A stretch of 64,000 nucleotides of DNA, taken from contig CBFIBQ010000003.1 of the NCBI GenBank assembly GCA_965660875.1, forward strand, positions 130,511-194,510. The letters run 5' to 3'. A model generated the notes under the pieces. The model saw only the letters and a list, made by a program, of their open reading frames with translations. It did not search any database and was not told where the DNA came from. Shown piece by piece: positions 42,127 to 50,657 of the stretch (position 1 is its first letter; the number at the start of each line of letters is the position of its first letter). This stretch comes from UBA6770 sp965660875 (GTDB taxonomy: Bacteria; Bacteroidota; Bacteroidia; Flavobacteriales_G; Salibacteraceae). Made by a program: the position numbers and the translations under genes.

Positions 42127-43347
42127 TTAGAACATTCCTAAGAGTAAGTTTAAATCTTTATGTGGCATATCAAATGCTTCACCTAAGTGCTGGCTAGTGA
42201 GGGTACCTTTGTATAGGTAAACTCCGTTACGCACTCCCTTAAAGTTTCTCAAAACCTTTGAAAGGCTTCCTTGTTCACCAAAGTTTATAAGAATTGGGGA
42301 GAAGATATTGCTTAAGGTTTTACTCGCCGTTCTAGAAACTCTACTGGGTATATTCGGAACCCCGTAGTGGATAATATCGTGTTTAATAGAAATGGGATGC
42401 TCCAAAGTTGTTACTTCAGAAGTTTCAATACAGCCGCCTTGGTCAATACTTACATCAACAATTACAGAACCTTGCTTCATTTCCATGACCATTTCTTCTG
42501 TCACCAAGCAAGGCGACCGGCCCGTTTCTGAGCGAACTGCACCAATTACAACATCGCAAGTTTTTAAAGCATTTGCAATGGATTGTGGATGCATGGTACA
42601 GGTATTGAGTCGTGCACCAATATCATTCTGTAAACGCCTTAGTTTGTACATGGATTGGTCAAATATCTGAACAGAGGCTCCTAAGCCTAATGCGGCTCGA
42701 GTTGCGTATTCTCCAACAGTTCCGGCACCAATTATAACCACCTCGGTAGGCGGTATACCAGTAATACCTCCAAACATAGCTCTTCTGCTGTTTTTTCCAC
42801 CCGATAATAGTTCGGCAGCAATTAGTATGGAAGTATTTCCAGCAATTTCTCCCATTGAACGTACTATTGGAAATACACCGTCATCGCCTTGAATAAAATC
42901 CCATGCGATGGCAGTCACTTGCTTTTTCATTAGTGCATCAAGGCGTGCTTTTGGAAGTGTAGAGAGCTGTAACGCAGAAATTAACGTTTGACCCTGCTGC
43001 ATCATACTCACCTCAGCCATCGATGGAGGCGCTACTTTCATCAGAATATTGGCGTTATACACTTCTTTTTTATCGCTTGTAATCTCGCCACCTGCCGTAA
43101 TGTATTGATTATCGTCGAAGTTTGACCCAAGGCCCGCTCCGGATTCCACTACTACTCTATGACCCCTTGACACTAACAATGCCACCGCATCGGGCGTAAG
43201 CGCAACCCTTCTTTCTTGAAAAGAAGATTCAACAGGTACACCGAAATATATTTTTTCAGAACCTGTTTCTATCGCCTGAAGCTGCTCTTTCGGGGTGTGA
43301 GCAGCAGAAGCAGAAAGTCGTTTTAATTCTTCTGATGAAAGATTCAT
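42127..43347 (-). CDS. ald: Alanine dehydrogenase
   Basis: 406 aa. Ald reversibly deaminates L-alanine to pyruvate with NAD. N-terminal substrate domain with VPVESSFQERRVALTPDAV (about 34-52; the Arg and Lys of the family's E.R region appear as ERR) and the NAD-binding Rossmann motif VVIIGAGTVGEYATRAAL (GxGxxG). The length exceeds the classical 370 aa by an N-terminal extension of about 30 residues. It is preceded by a -7 motif only 4 nt from the ATG. 38 nt downstream of tsaE, so an internal or second promoter is likely. The related NNT alpha-subunit domain is possible but less likely because there is no membrane partner. Confidence 0.87.
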   Translation of the reverse strand: MNLSSEELKRLSASAAHTPKEQLQAIETGSEKIYFGVPVESSFQERRVALTPDAVALLVSRGHRVVVESGAGLGSNFDDNQYITAGGEITSDKKEVYNANILMKVAPPSMAEVSMMQQGQTLISALQLSTLPKARLDALMKKQVTAIAWDFIQGDDGVFPIVRSMGEIAGNTSILIAAELLSGGKNSRRAMFGGITGIPPTEVVIIGAGTVGEYATRAALGLGASVQIFDQSMYKLRRLQNDIGARLNTCTMHPQSIANALKTCDVVIGAVRSETGRSPCLVTEEMVMEMKQGSVIVDVSIDQGGCIETSEVTTLEHPISIKHDIIHYGVPNIPSRVSRTASKTLSNIFSPILINFGEQGSLSKVLRNFKGVRNGVYLYKGTLTSQHLGEAFDMPHKDLNLLLGMF

Positions 43348-43351
43348 TAAT

Positions 43352-43359
43352 CAAAGATA
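43352..43359 (-). promoter_or_regulatory. -7 element directly before ald (probable leaderless start)
   Basis: Minus-strand TATCTTTG, exact TAnnTTTG, then ATTA and the ATG at 43347: again 4 nt. No TTG at -33 spacing. It lies in the 38-nt gap after tsaE. Confidence 0.5.
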
Positions 43360-43385
43360 AATATTCCCCGCGCGTTGACACTATC

Positions 43386-43802
43386 TTACGCTTCTTGTAC
43401 TGAAATAATTCGCTGGTTATTTTCGGCTTTTAAACGAACCACAAGAGTTTCCTCGGGTAAAAGGCCACTCACTTTGTCTGGCCACTCAATAAAACAGTAG
43501 TTTCCGGACTCCAAATACTCCTCAAAGCCAAAGTCCAGCGCCTCTTCCTGGGTTTCAAGTCGATAAGCATCAAAATGGTAAAGAACTAGACCATCGTCCG
43601 TTACATATTCGTTTACAATGGAATACGTAGGGCTGCTCAACTTAGACGACACATTAAGTTCCTTACAAATAGCATGAATAAAAGTAGTTTTACCAGCACC
43701 CATGTCACCAACAAAAGCAAAAATTCGCTGCTCTGCAAAATGCCGAATAAAAGCTTTGGCTACTTTAGGGAGGGCTTCTAGTGTTGAAATTTCAAATTTC
43801 AT
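43386..43802 (-). CDS. tsaE: tRNA threonylcarbamoyladenosine biosynthesis ATPase TsaE
   Basis: 138 aa P-loop ATPase that, with TsaB and TsaD, makes the t6A37 modification of ANN-decoding tRNAs. Walker A GDMGAGKT (32-39), SSPTYSIVNEY (switch-like motif) and HFDAYRLETQEEALDFGFEEYL with the second acidic motif, and FIEWPDKVSGLLP near the C-terminus. Normal length. Lies 10 nt after porX. TsaB/TsaD are not in the window. Confidence 0.95.
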   Translation of the reverse strand: MKFEISTLEALPKVAKAFIRHFAEQRIFAFVGDMGAGKTTFIHAICKELNVSSKLSSPTYSIVNEYVTDDGLVLYHFDAYRLETQEEALDFGFEEYLESGNYCFIEWPDKVSGLLPEETLVVRLKAENNQRIISVQEA

Positions 43803-43812
43803 AAAACTCTAA

Positions 43813-45363
43813 TCACTTTGGGGACAGTGAAATGAATGGAATAAGTATTTCTTCCATAGAAATACCTCCATGTTGAAAGGTATTCTTATAATGCTGTGCA
43901 AAATGGTTGTAATTATTCGGGTAAACAAAAAAGTCATCCGATTTAGCAAAAATATATTGTGAAGAAATGTGGTTGGAAGGCAAATGTGCTTCCTTCGGGT
44001 CGCCTAGCTCAAAAACCTCTTTTTGATTGTAACCAAGCCTACTTCCTCTTTTGTACCGCAGGTTAGTATTCGTGTTTTTATCACCAATTACTTTCACAGC
44101 ATTTTTTACGCGCACACTTCCATGGTCTGATGTAAACTGAACGGGGATTTTCTTTTCGCTTAAAAACTTTAGTATTTCAAGCAGAGGTGAGTGATCGAAC
44201 CAGGAGGAAGTAACCGAACGATAGGCAGATTCATCATCAGCCAATTCTTTTATAACCTCCATGTCTGTTTTTGAGTGCGTGAGCATATCAACAAAATTGA
44301 AGCTCAATACCAATAAATCGTTATGCAGATACTGATTGATTTTTTCGCTAAGCTTCCTCCCCTCTTCAATACCCATTACCTTTACTACCTCAGACTTTAT
44401 TTCTTTTCCGTGTAGTTTTAGCAAGGCATCTAACAGTTGATTTTCACTCACGTTTTGACCTTCTTCTGTATCCCACTGCTTGCCAAATCGAGATTCAATT
44501 TCATTTGGTAAAAGTCCAGCAAAAAGAGCATTTCTTGAAAATGAAGTTGCCGTGGGAATAATACTGTAATACATATCTTCATTATCCACTCTGTAATATT
44601 CAGATATCGTGCTTCGTATTGCCCTCCATTGATCGAAGCGGAAATTATCTAGGCAGATTACAACCTTAGGTATTCCACCCTCCTCATTAATACCGGGAAA
44701 TATGCGTTTGGCGAACAATGTATGCGACATGACAGGAGTGTCATTCACCCTGCCATTTATCCAATCCAGATAGTTATCCTCATAAAAAGAGGCAAATACA
44801 TTATTGGATTCAGACTTCTGCATACTAATAATCTCATCCATACCCTGATCCTCTGAAGCATCCAATTCAATCTCCCAGTGCACCAACTTTTTATAGAATT
44901 CCTTCCACTCTTCAGCATCCATTCTATCGTTTAGTCGCATACTAATTTGACGAAATTCTTGCTGGTAATTGTGCGTTGTTTTAGCTGATACCAAGCGTTT
45001 TTTGTCCAGGTTTTTCTTTACCGAAAGTAAAATCTGTTTTGGGTTAACTGGCTTAATAAGGTAATCAGAGATTTTTGCTCCAATTGCGTCTTCCATGATA
45101 TACTCCTCCTCACTTTTGGTTATCATGATAACAGGAAGCGCATCATCAATTTCTTTAATTTTCTCTAAAGTTTCTAACCCAGAAAGACCGGGCATATTTT
45201 CGTCCAAGAACACAATATCCATTTTCTCATACCCCAAGTATTCAATAGCTTCATCTCCGTTATTGGTTGTAAACACTTTATATCCTTTTTCTTCAAGAAA
45301 AAGAATGTGTGGTTTTAATAAATCAATCTCATCATCAGCCCATAAAATCTTTACTTCTTCCAT
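43813..45363 (-). CDS. porX: PorX, T9SS response regulator with PglZ phosphatase-type domain
   Basis: 516 aa. Receiver domain 1-120: WADDE near the N-terminus, phosphoacceptor Asp54 in FLDENMPG, Thr in MITKSEEE, Lys at the KPVNP loop. A helical linker (about 125-200) leads to a PglZ/alkaline-phosphatase-like domain from about residue 200 on: VVICLDNFRFDQW (metal-site Asp), SFNFVDMLTHSKTDME, QFTSDHGSVRVK and the C-terminal FAQHYKNTFQHGGISMEE. In Porphyromonas gingivalis PorX with its kinase PorY controls T9SS genes, binds the sigma factor SigP and cleaves oligonucleotide messengers. Here it heads an operon with tsaE and ald, while at least five T9SS-type cargo genes lie elsewhere in the window. 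The kinase partner is absent. Confidence 0.93.
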   Translation of the reverse strand: MEEVKILWADDEIDLLKPHILFLEEKGYKVFTTNNGDEAIEYLGYEKMDIVFLDENMPGLSGLETLEKIKEIDDALPVIMITKSEEEYIMEDAIGAKISDYLIKPVNPKQILLSVKKNLDKKRLVSAKTTHNYQQEFRQISMRLNDRMDAEEWKEFYKKLVHWEIELDASEDQGMDEIISMQKSESNNVFASFYEDNYLDWINGRVNDTPVMSHTLFAKRIFPGINEEGGIPKVVICLDNFRFDQWRAIRSTISEYYRVDNEDMYYSIIPTATSFSRNALFAGLLPNEIESRFGKQWDTEEGQNVSENQLLDALLKLHGKEIKSEVVKVMGIEEGRKLSEKINQYLHNDLLVLSFNFVDMLTHSKTDMEVIKELADDESAYRSVTSSWFDHSPLLEILKFLSEKKIPVQFTSDHGSVRVKNAVKVIGDKNTNTNLRYKRGSRLGYNQKEVFELGDPKEAHLPSNHISSQYIFAKSDDFFVYPNNYNHFAQHYKNTFQHGGISMEEILIPFISLSPK

Positions 45364-45412
45364 ATAACTTGCTTAATCTTACTTTTGGTTTATAATTTGA
45401 ATTCTTGTTCTT

Positions 45413-46642
45413 GTGTACAACAAAAAACGAAAAATATTTAACGACCCTGTCTACGGCTTTATTACAATTCCGTACGAAATAATTTTTGACCTCATTGAGC
45501 ATCCCTACTTTCAGAGGTTAAGGCGAATTTCGCAATTAGGATTAACAAATCTAGTATATAGTGGTGCCAATCACACAAGATTCCAACACGCAATTGGCGC
45601 AATGCACCTTATGGGTAAAGCTATTGATGTAATACGATCAAAAGGAGAGGAAATTACCGAAGAAGAAGCCCGGGGCGTTACCATTGCGATACTTCTGCAT
45701 GATATTGGTCATGGGCCTTTTTCACATACACTAGAAAATAGTATTGTTGAGGGAGTCAGTCACGAACAACTTTCTGAGGTTTTTATGCAAAAACTCAACT
45801 CAGAATTTAATGGGGTATTGGATACAGCCATCCAAATATTTAAAAATGAACATCCAAAAAAATTCTTAAATCAACTCGTTTCTAGTCAATTGGATATGGA
45901 CCGGCTAGACTATTTGCGAAGGGATAGCTTTTTTACAGGAGTATCTGAAGGTATTATTGGCGTTGATAGAATCATAAAAATGCTGAGTGTTTCAAATGGT
46001 AATCTAGTAGTAGAAAATAAGGGAATCTACAGTATTGAGAAGTTCCTTGTAGCTAGAAGGCTTATGTACTGGCAAGTGTATTTGCACAAAACTGTTTTGG
46101 CCGCAGAGAATATGCTCCTACAAATTTTGAAACGGGCGAAAACGTTAACGCATCAAGGAGTGTATTTAGATTGTTCTCCAGCTTTACACAAGTTTTTGTC
46201 CGAAGATGTAACCAAATCTCGAATACAAAATAGAGAGGAATACCTTCTGAGTTTCGCACAACTGGACGACTATGATATTCTTGGAGCTATCAAGATATGG
46301 CAGAACCATAGTGACTTTATTATAAGCTACCTCTCTAAAGCCTTAGTCAACCGTAAATTACTCAAAGTAAAATTACAAGAAGATCAGTTCAATTCCTCAG
46401 ATGTAAAAACCAAAGAAAAGGAGGTGCAACAGCAACTCCAGATTGCATCCAAAAATGTTAACTATTTAGTGTTTGAGGGAGCCATAGATAACAGGGCGTA
46501 CACTATAGGCAAAGGAGAAATACAAATGCTCTACAAAGATGGTCGAGTTGAAGATATTGCGCATGCTGCTGACCTGTTTAACATTGCGGCTATGTCAGAG
46601 CCCGTTACCAAATATTATTTTTGCTACCCCTCAGATAAATAG
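45413..46642 (+). CDS. HD-domain phosphohydrolase, dGTPase-like
   Basis: 409 aa with a GTG start; MYNKKRKIFNDPVYGFI is the expected N-terminus. Metal-binding HD superfamily motifs: HTRFQHAIGAMHLM (His59), ILLHDIGHGPFSH (His96-Asp97, His100) and QLDMDRLDYLRRDSFFTGV, the SxQLDxDRxDYL phrase of the SAMHD1/dGTPase/YwfO group. These hydrolyse dNTPs or other nucleotides; the substrate is not predictable. The C-terminal part (about 250-409) is variable and ends CYPSDK. Divergent from porX with 49 nt between; HD-porX adjacency is, as I recall, conserved in the phylum. Confidence 0.88.
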   Translation: MYNKKRKIFNDPVYGFITIPYEIIFDLIEHPYFQRLRRISQLGLTNLVYSGANHTRFQHAIGAMHLMGKAIDVIRSKGEEITEEEARGVTIAILLHDIGHGPFSHTLENSIVEGVSHEQLSEVFMQKLNSEFNGVLDTAIQIFKNEHPKKFLNQLVSSQLDMDRLDYLRRDSFFTGVSEGIIGVDRIIKMLSVSNGNLVVENKGIYSIEKFLVARRLMYWQVYLHKTVLAAENMLLQILKRAKTLTHQGVYLDCSPALHKFLSEDVTKSRIQNREEYLLSFAQLDDYDILGAIKIWQNHSDFIISYLSKALVNRKLLKVKLQEDQFNSSDVKTKEKEVQQQLQIASKNVNYLVFEGAIDNRAYTIGKGEIQMLYKDGRVEDIAHAADLFNIAAMSEPVTKYYFCYPSDK

Positions 46643-46680
46643 CCCATTCGGCGCTGTTGAAAAGTTCTAGAAGTCAAAAA

Positions 46681-46708
46681 TTGACAACTAGTTTTTGTTT
46701 TATTTTTG
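46681..46708 (+). promoter_or_regulatory. Promoter of the lpxD-lpxC/fabZ-lpxA operon
   Basis: TTG (46681-46683), 17 nt, TATTTTTG (46701-46708), matching the Bacteroidota consensus. The start would be near 46714, about 53 nt before the lpxD ATG. Confidence 0.7.
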
Positions 46709-46766
46709 GTCTGCTGTAAAGTATTTGACAAATTCTCCAAAGAAAAATAAAACACGCGGATATTAA

Positions 46767-47804
46767 ATGAAATTCACTGCCACTCAGGTCGCCGAATTGC
46801 TAAACGGTAAAATCGAAGGAGACTCAAGTAATACAGTAAATCAACTAGCCAAAATTGAAGAAGGAGTAGCAAATGCACTTACCTTTTTGTCCAACGAAGC
46901 CTACCTTGATTACATTTATGAAACAGACGCTTCAATTTGTATAATTGACCGTAGTTTTTCACTAACCAAGCCAGTAAAAGATACATTGACTTTAATTTGG
47001 GTTGATGATGCGCGACTAAGTTTTGTAAAAGTTTTAGAACTCTACCAACAGAATAAATCGAATAAAAGTGGGATAGACAGCACCTCAAGCATTGCTGAAA
47101 ATGTTGTGATTGGTGAGCAAGTATATATAGGGCCAAAAGCTTCTATAATGGCCGGTACAACTATCGGAGATAACGTGAAAATTCACGGGAATGTGTACAT
47201 TGGAGATAATGTAAAAATTGGCGATAACACTGTTATTCAATCCGGTGCAATAATTCAAGACGATTGCATTTTAGGTAAAGATTGTAAAATTTACTCGGGA
47301 GTAATCATTGGTGGAGATGGATTTGGTTTTGCACCTAATTCAGAAAACAACTTCCAAAAAGTTGTGCATATTGGTAATGTGGTAATTGAAGACCACGTGG
47401 AAGTAGGAGCCAACACATGCATTGATAGAGGTACACTTGGATCCACTCGAATTAGAAAAGGCGTAAAACTGGATAATTTAATCCAAATTGCACACAACGT
47501 GGAAGTAGGCGAAAACACAGTAATGGCTGCTCAATGCGGAGTTGCAGGTTCTACTAAAATTGGAAAAAACTGTATGATTGGCGGCCAAGTAGGATTTGTT
47601 GGCCATATAGAAATTGCTGATGGAGTTAAAATTGCTGCCCAATCAGGCATAGGGTCTTCCATTACAGAAGAAAACTCTATTTGGCAAGGATCACCAGCAA
47701 TACCAATAGGTGAATATAAACGTGCCTATGTTTTATTTAAAAACCTACCAAAACTAAAAAGTCGATTAGATAATCTATACAAGGTAGTTAGCCCTAAAAA
47801 GTAA
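46767..47804 (+). CDS. lpxD: UDP-3-O-acylglucosamine N-acyltransferase
   Basis: 345 aa. LpxD adds the second (N-linked) acyl chain in lipid A synthesis. The N-terminal uridine-binding domain (1-100) contains LTFLSNEAYL. Then come hexapeptide repeats forming a left-handed beta-helix from about 108 (ENVVIGEQVYIGPKASI), with the LpxD phrase IGGDGFGFAPN and the catalytic His243 (E. coli His239) in QIAHNVEVGEN. C-terminal helices follow. First gene of the lipid A operon; 8 nt before lpxC/fabZ. Confidence 0.95.
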   Translation: MKFTATQVAELLNGKIEGDSSNTVNQLAKIEEGVANALTFLSNEAYLDYIYETDASICIIDRSFSLTKPVKDTLTLIWVDDARLSFVKVLELYQQNKSNKSGIDSTSSIAENVVIGEQVYIGPKASIMAGTTIGDNVKIHGNVYIGDNVKIGDNTVIQSGAIIQDDCILGKDCKIYSGVIIGGDGFGFAPNSENNFQKVVHIGNVVIEDHVEVGANTCIDRGTLGSTRIRKGVKLDNLIQIAHNVEVGENTVMAAQCGVAGSTKIGKNCMIGGQVGFVGHIEIADGVKIAAQSGIGSSITEENSIWQGSPAIPIGEYKRAYVLFKNLPKLKSRLDNLYKVVSPKK

Positions 47805-47812
47805 CTAATGCT

Positions 47813-49213
47813 ATGAGCGATAAGCAGAAAACCCTCAATGAATCCTTTACTGTATCCGGAGTAGGATTGCACACTGGTAAAAAAGTAAAACTTACCGTAA
47901 AGCCTGCACCCGAAAACCACTGGTTCGTTTTTAAACGTATTGATATAGAAGGAGCACCAGAAGTTAAAGCTGATGTTGATAATGTATTTCATACTCAACG
48001 AGGGACTTCATTAAAAGATGGATCAGCTGAGGTGCACACCACAGAGCATTTACTGGCTGCCTTATATGGTTTGGGCTTAGACAATGCTCTTATTGAAATC
48101 GATGGTCCAGAAATTCCCATCTTGGATGGTAGCGCTCGTTACTTTGTTGATGCGATATCCAAAGCGGGCATAAAAGAGCAAGGTTTTGACAAAAACTACT
48201 ACACGCTCAAAGAAAACATGACCTACGAAGACCAGGAAAAGCAAATAGAAATGCTTGCTGTTCCAACTATAGGTGGAGAATTCAGAGTAACGGTGATGGT
48301 AGATTACAACTCACCTCTTTTGGGTACACAACATGCCTCCATGTATCACTTGGGTGAGTTTGAAAAAGAAATTTCAAATTGCAGAACATTTGTTTTCTTA
48401 AGGGAACTTATGCAGTTGGTAAATGCTGGACTTATTAAGGGCGGCGATGTAGACAATGCTATAGTAATGGTGGATACTGATCTCGCCGAGGAAGAAAAAG
48501 ATAAACTTGCCGAGACTTTTAATCGCAGCAAATCTGAACTTGAAGCAGTTGGTATTGGTATTCTAAACAATGTAAATCTCCAGTTCGAAAATGAACCTGC
48601 AAGGCACAAACTCCTAGACATAATCGGAGACTTGGCATTGGTAGGAAGGCCATTAAAAGGTCATATTTTAGCTGCGCGACCAGGGCATTTTGGCAATGTA
48701 AAGTTTGGTAAACTTATAAAGGCCCAAATTAAAGCGGAAGAAAACAGACCGCCAAAATACGACGATACCATTGAGCCAGTAATGGATATTGATAAGATTA
48801 CCAGTTTATTGCCACACCGCTACCCATTCCTGTTGGTGGATAAGATCATTGAGCTAACTGGAGAGAAAGTTATTGGAGTAAAACACGTTACTCGAAACGA
48901 AGAGTTTTTTGAAGGTCACTTTCCGGGTAACCCAGTAATGCCTGGTGTATTACAAATAGAGGCAATGGCCCAAACTGGGGGTATTCTGGTTTTAAATTCA
49001 GTTGATGATCCTGAGTTGTACTCTACCTACTTTATGAAAATAGATAAAGTGAAGTTCAAGAAAAAGGTAATTCCTGGAGATACTATCGTTATGGAATGCA
49101 AATTAATTCAACCCATTCGTCGTGGGATTTGCTTGATGCGCGCCAGAGCATATGTTGGAGGTCAGCTAGCCACTGAAGGTGAGTTGATGGCGCAAGTAAT
49201 AAAAGACAAATAA
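47813..49213 (+). CDS. lpxC/fabZ: Bifunctional UDP-3-O-acyl-GlcNAc deacetylase / 3-hydroxyacyl-ACP dehydratase
   Basis: 466 aa fusion. LpxC, the committed zinc deacetylase of lipid A synthesis, occupies about residues 1-310: GVGLHTGKKVKL (17-28), zinc ligand His79 in HTTEHLLAAL, IEIDGPEIPILDGSA (94-108), and KGHILAARPGHFGNVKF with the further zinc/catalytic His near 280-290. FabZ starts after a linker around 320: LLPHRYPFLLVDKI, then the hot-dog motif GHFPGNPVMPGVLQIEAMAQTGG (catalytic His and Glu), ending EGELMAQVI. Fusion of LpxC and FabZ is typical of Bacteroidota. It lies between lpxD and lpxA with 8- and 7-nt gaps. Confidence 0.97.
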   Translation: MSDKQKTLNESFTVSGVGLHTGKKVKLTVKPAPENHWFVFKRIDIEGAPEVKADVDNVFHTQRGTSLKDGSAEVHTTEHLLAALYGLGLDNALIEIDGPEIPILDGSARYFVDAISKAGIKEQGFDKNYYTLKENMTYEDQEKQIEMLAVPTIGGEFRVTVMVDYNSPLLGTQHASMYHLGEFEKEISNCRTFVFLRELMQLVNAGLIKGGDVDNAIVMVDTDLAEEEKDKLAETFNRSKSELEAVGIGILNNVNLQFENEPARHKLLDIIGDLALVGRPLKGHILAARPGHFGNVKFGKLIKAQIKAEENRPPKYDDTIEPVMDIDKITSLLPHRYPFLLVDKIIELTGEKVIGVKHVTRNEEFFEGHFPGNPVMPGVLQIEAMAQTGGILVLNSVDDPELYSTYFMKIDKVKFKKKVIPGDTIVMECKLIQPIRRGICLMRARAYVGGQLATEGELMAQVIKDK

Positions 49214-49220
49214 AAACTTA

Positions 49221-49997
49221 ATGATACATCGCCGAGCAGAAGTACATCCCGATGCTAAGATTGGAAATGACGTTGAAATTGGACCCTTCAGCTGTATATA
49301 TGGCGACGTAGAAATCGGCAGTGGCACTTGGATTGGTCCGAACGTTACCATATTCGACGGCGCTCGAATTGGAAAAAACTGTAAGATATTTCCAACCGCT
49401 GTCATCTCTGCTGATTCCCAAGATTTAAAGTATAAAGGCGAAAAAACTACTGTTGAAATCGGTAACAATACAATTATTCGAGAGGCTGTTACCATACATA
49501 AAGCAACCACCGACAAATGGAAAACAGTAGTTGGAGATAACTGTTTGCTTATGGCCTATGTGCATGTTGCACATGATTGCACCATTGGGAACAATGTGAT
49601 AATTGCTAATGCTACTGGTTTAAGTGGTCATATAACTATTGATGACTATGCTGTAATTGAAGGTATGGTTGGGGGGCAACAATTCACACATATAGGCACT
49701 CATGCCTTTGTAGGAGGCACATCAAGAATAAGAAAAGATGTACCCCCTTTCATTAAAGTGGCAAAAGAACCGCTCTCATTTATGGGAGTAAATACCGTTG
49801 GACTAAAACGTCGTGGTTACCCTGAAGATAAGATTAAACTGATTGAGGATATATACAGAATCTTATTCGTTCAAAATAAAAATGTAAGTAAAGGTGTTGA
49901 AATTATCGAACAGCAAATTGAAGACTGTGAGGAAAAAACCATCATCTTAGACTTCATAAAAAACTCCGAGAACGGTCTTATAAAAGGACTGCAATAA
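49221..49997 (+). CDS. lpxA: UDP-N-acetylglucosamine acyltransferase
   Basis: 258 aa, normal for LpxA, which adds the first acyl chain of lipid A. Hexapeptide-repeat left-handed helix (HPDAKIGNDVEIGPFSCI onwards), with the LpxA-specific DLKYKGEKTTVEIGNNTIIREAVTIHKAT and catalytic His in YVHVAHDCTIGNNV (around 122). The C-terminal helical domain contains GLKRRGYPEDKI. Its stop overlaps the start of the next gene by 1 nt (TAATG). Confidence 0.96.
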   Translation: MIHRRAEVHPDAKIGNDVEIGPFSCIYGDVEIGSGTWIGPNVTIFDGARIGKNCKIFPTAVISADSQDLKYKGEKTTVEIGNNTIIREAVTIHKATTDKWKTVVGDNCLLMAYVHVAHDCTIGNNVIIANATGLSGHITIDDYAVIEGMVGGQQFTHIGTHAFVGGTSRIRKDVPPFIKVAKEPLSFMGVNTVGLKRRGYPEDKIKLIEDIYRILFVQNKNVSKGVEIIEQQIEDCEEKTIILDFIKNSENGLIKGLQ

Positions 49998-50620
49998 TGA
50001 ATCGCCTGCTCTTAAATCAGGTTTCCAAACGGTTCAATACACACTGGGTATTTAGAAAACTTAGCTTGGATATTGGTTTAGGCGAATCCTTATACATTGA
50101 CGGCCCAAATGGTTCTGGCAAATCTACCCTTTTAAAAATCATTAGCGGTTGGCTAAGCCCCAACGAGGGCTCTGTTGAATATTATAAGAAAGAACAAAAA
50201 GTAGATGTCGATAACGTATTTCATAGCGTATCCATTTGCGCCCCGTATTTCGATGTCATTGAAGAATTTAATTTAGATGAATTGCTGAGCTTTCATCAAA
50301 GCTTCAAACCCCTAGAAAGACACACCAAACCTTCTGACTTTGCTCAAGCCATTGAAATCGAGTATTCCAAGAATAAAGCAATAAAGAGCTATTCCTCCGG
50401 CATGAAACAAAGGGTTAAGCTGGGGCTTGCCCTGTTTAGCAATTCAGATTTATTATTGTTGGACGAGCCAACAGCTAATTTAGATAAGCAAGGCATAGCT
50501 TGGTACAGAACGCACATAGAAAAAGTGCTGCAAGGAAAAATAGTAATCGTGTGCTCCAACAAAATTGACGACGAGCATTTTTTTTGTACCAAAAAAATCA
50601 CAATCACTGATTTCAAATAG
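49997..50620 (+). CDS. Orphan ABC transporter ATP-binding protein in the lipid A operon
   Basis: 207 aa. Walker A GPNGSGKS (36-43), SICAPYFDVIEE around the Q-loop, signature YSSGMKQR (about 130-137), Walker B DLLLLDEPTANLD, and the switch-like VCSNKIDD lacking the usual His. Translationally coupled to lpxA. No permease gene is near. The sequence resembles the short ATPases of ABC-2 or heme-exporter (CcmA-like) systems. The link to lipid A or envelope biogenesis is only suggested by operon position; the arrangement lpxA-ATPase-efp is, as far as I recall, shared by relatives. Confidence 0.88.
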   Translation: MNRLLLNQVSKRFNTHWVFRKLSLDIGLGESLYIDGPNGSGKSTLLKIISGWLSPNEGSVEYYKKEQKVDVDNVFHSVSICAPYFDVIEEFNLDELLSFHQSFKPLERHTKPSDFAQAIEIEYSKNKAIKSYSSGMKQRVKLGLALFSNSDLLLLDEPTANLDKQGIAWYRTHIEKVLQGKIVIVCSNKIDDEHFFCTKKITITDFK

Positions 50621-50630
50621 CCTAAAAAAG

Positions 50631-50638
50631 TAGATTTG
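50631..50638 (+). promoter_or_regulatory. -7 element for efp
   Basis: TAGATTTG, exact TAnnTTTG, beginning 10 nt after the ABC ATPase stop and ending 19 nt before the efp ATG. It suggests efp has its own transcript within the cluster. No clear -33 TTG. Confidence 0.5.
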
Positions 50639-50657
50639 TAAGCATAAAGAAATTATT

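Noticed and set aside
49166..49516. Minus-strand open frames of 67-116 codons over lpxA and the end of lpxC/fabZ
   Set aside because: Hexapeptide-repeat coding regions often leave long antisense frames; no domain or promoter supports them.
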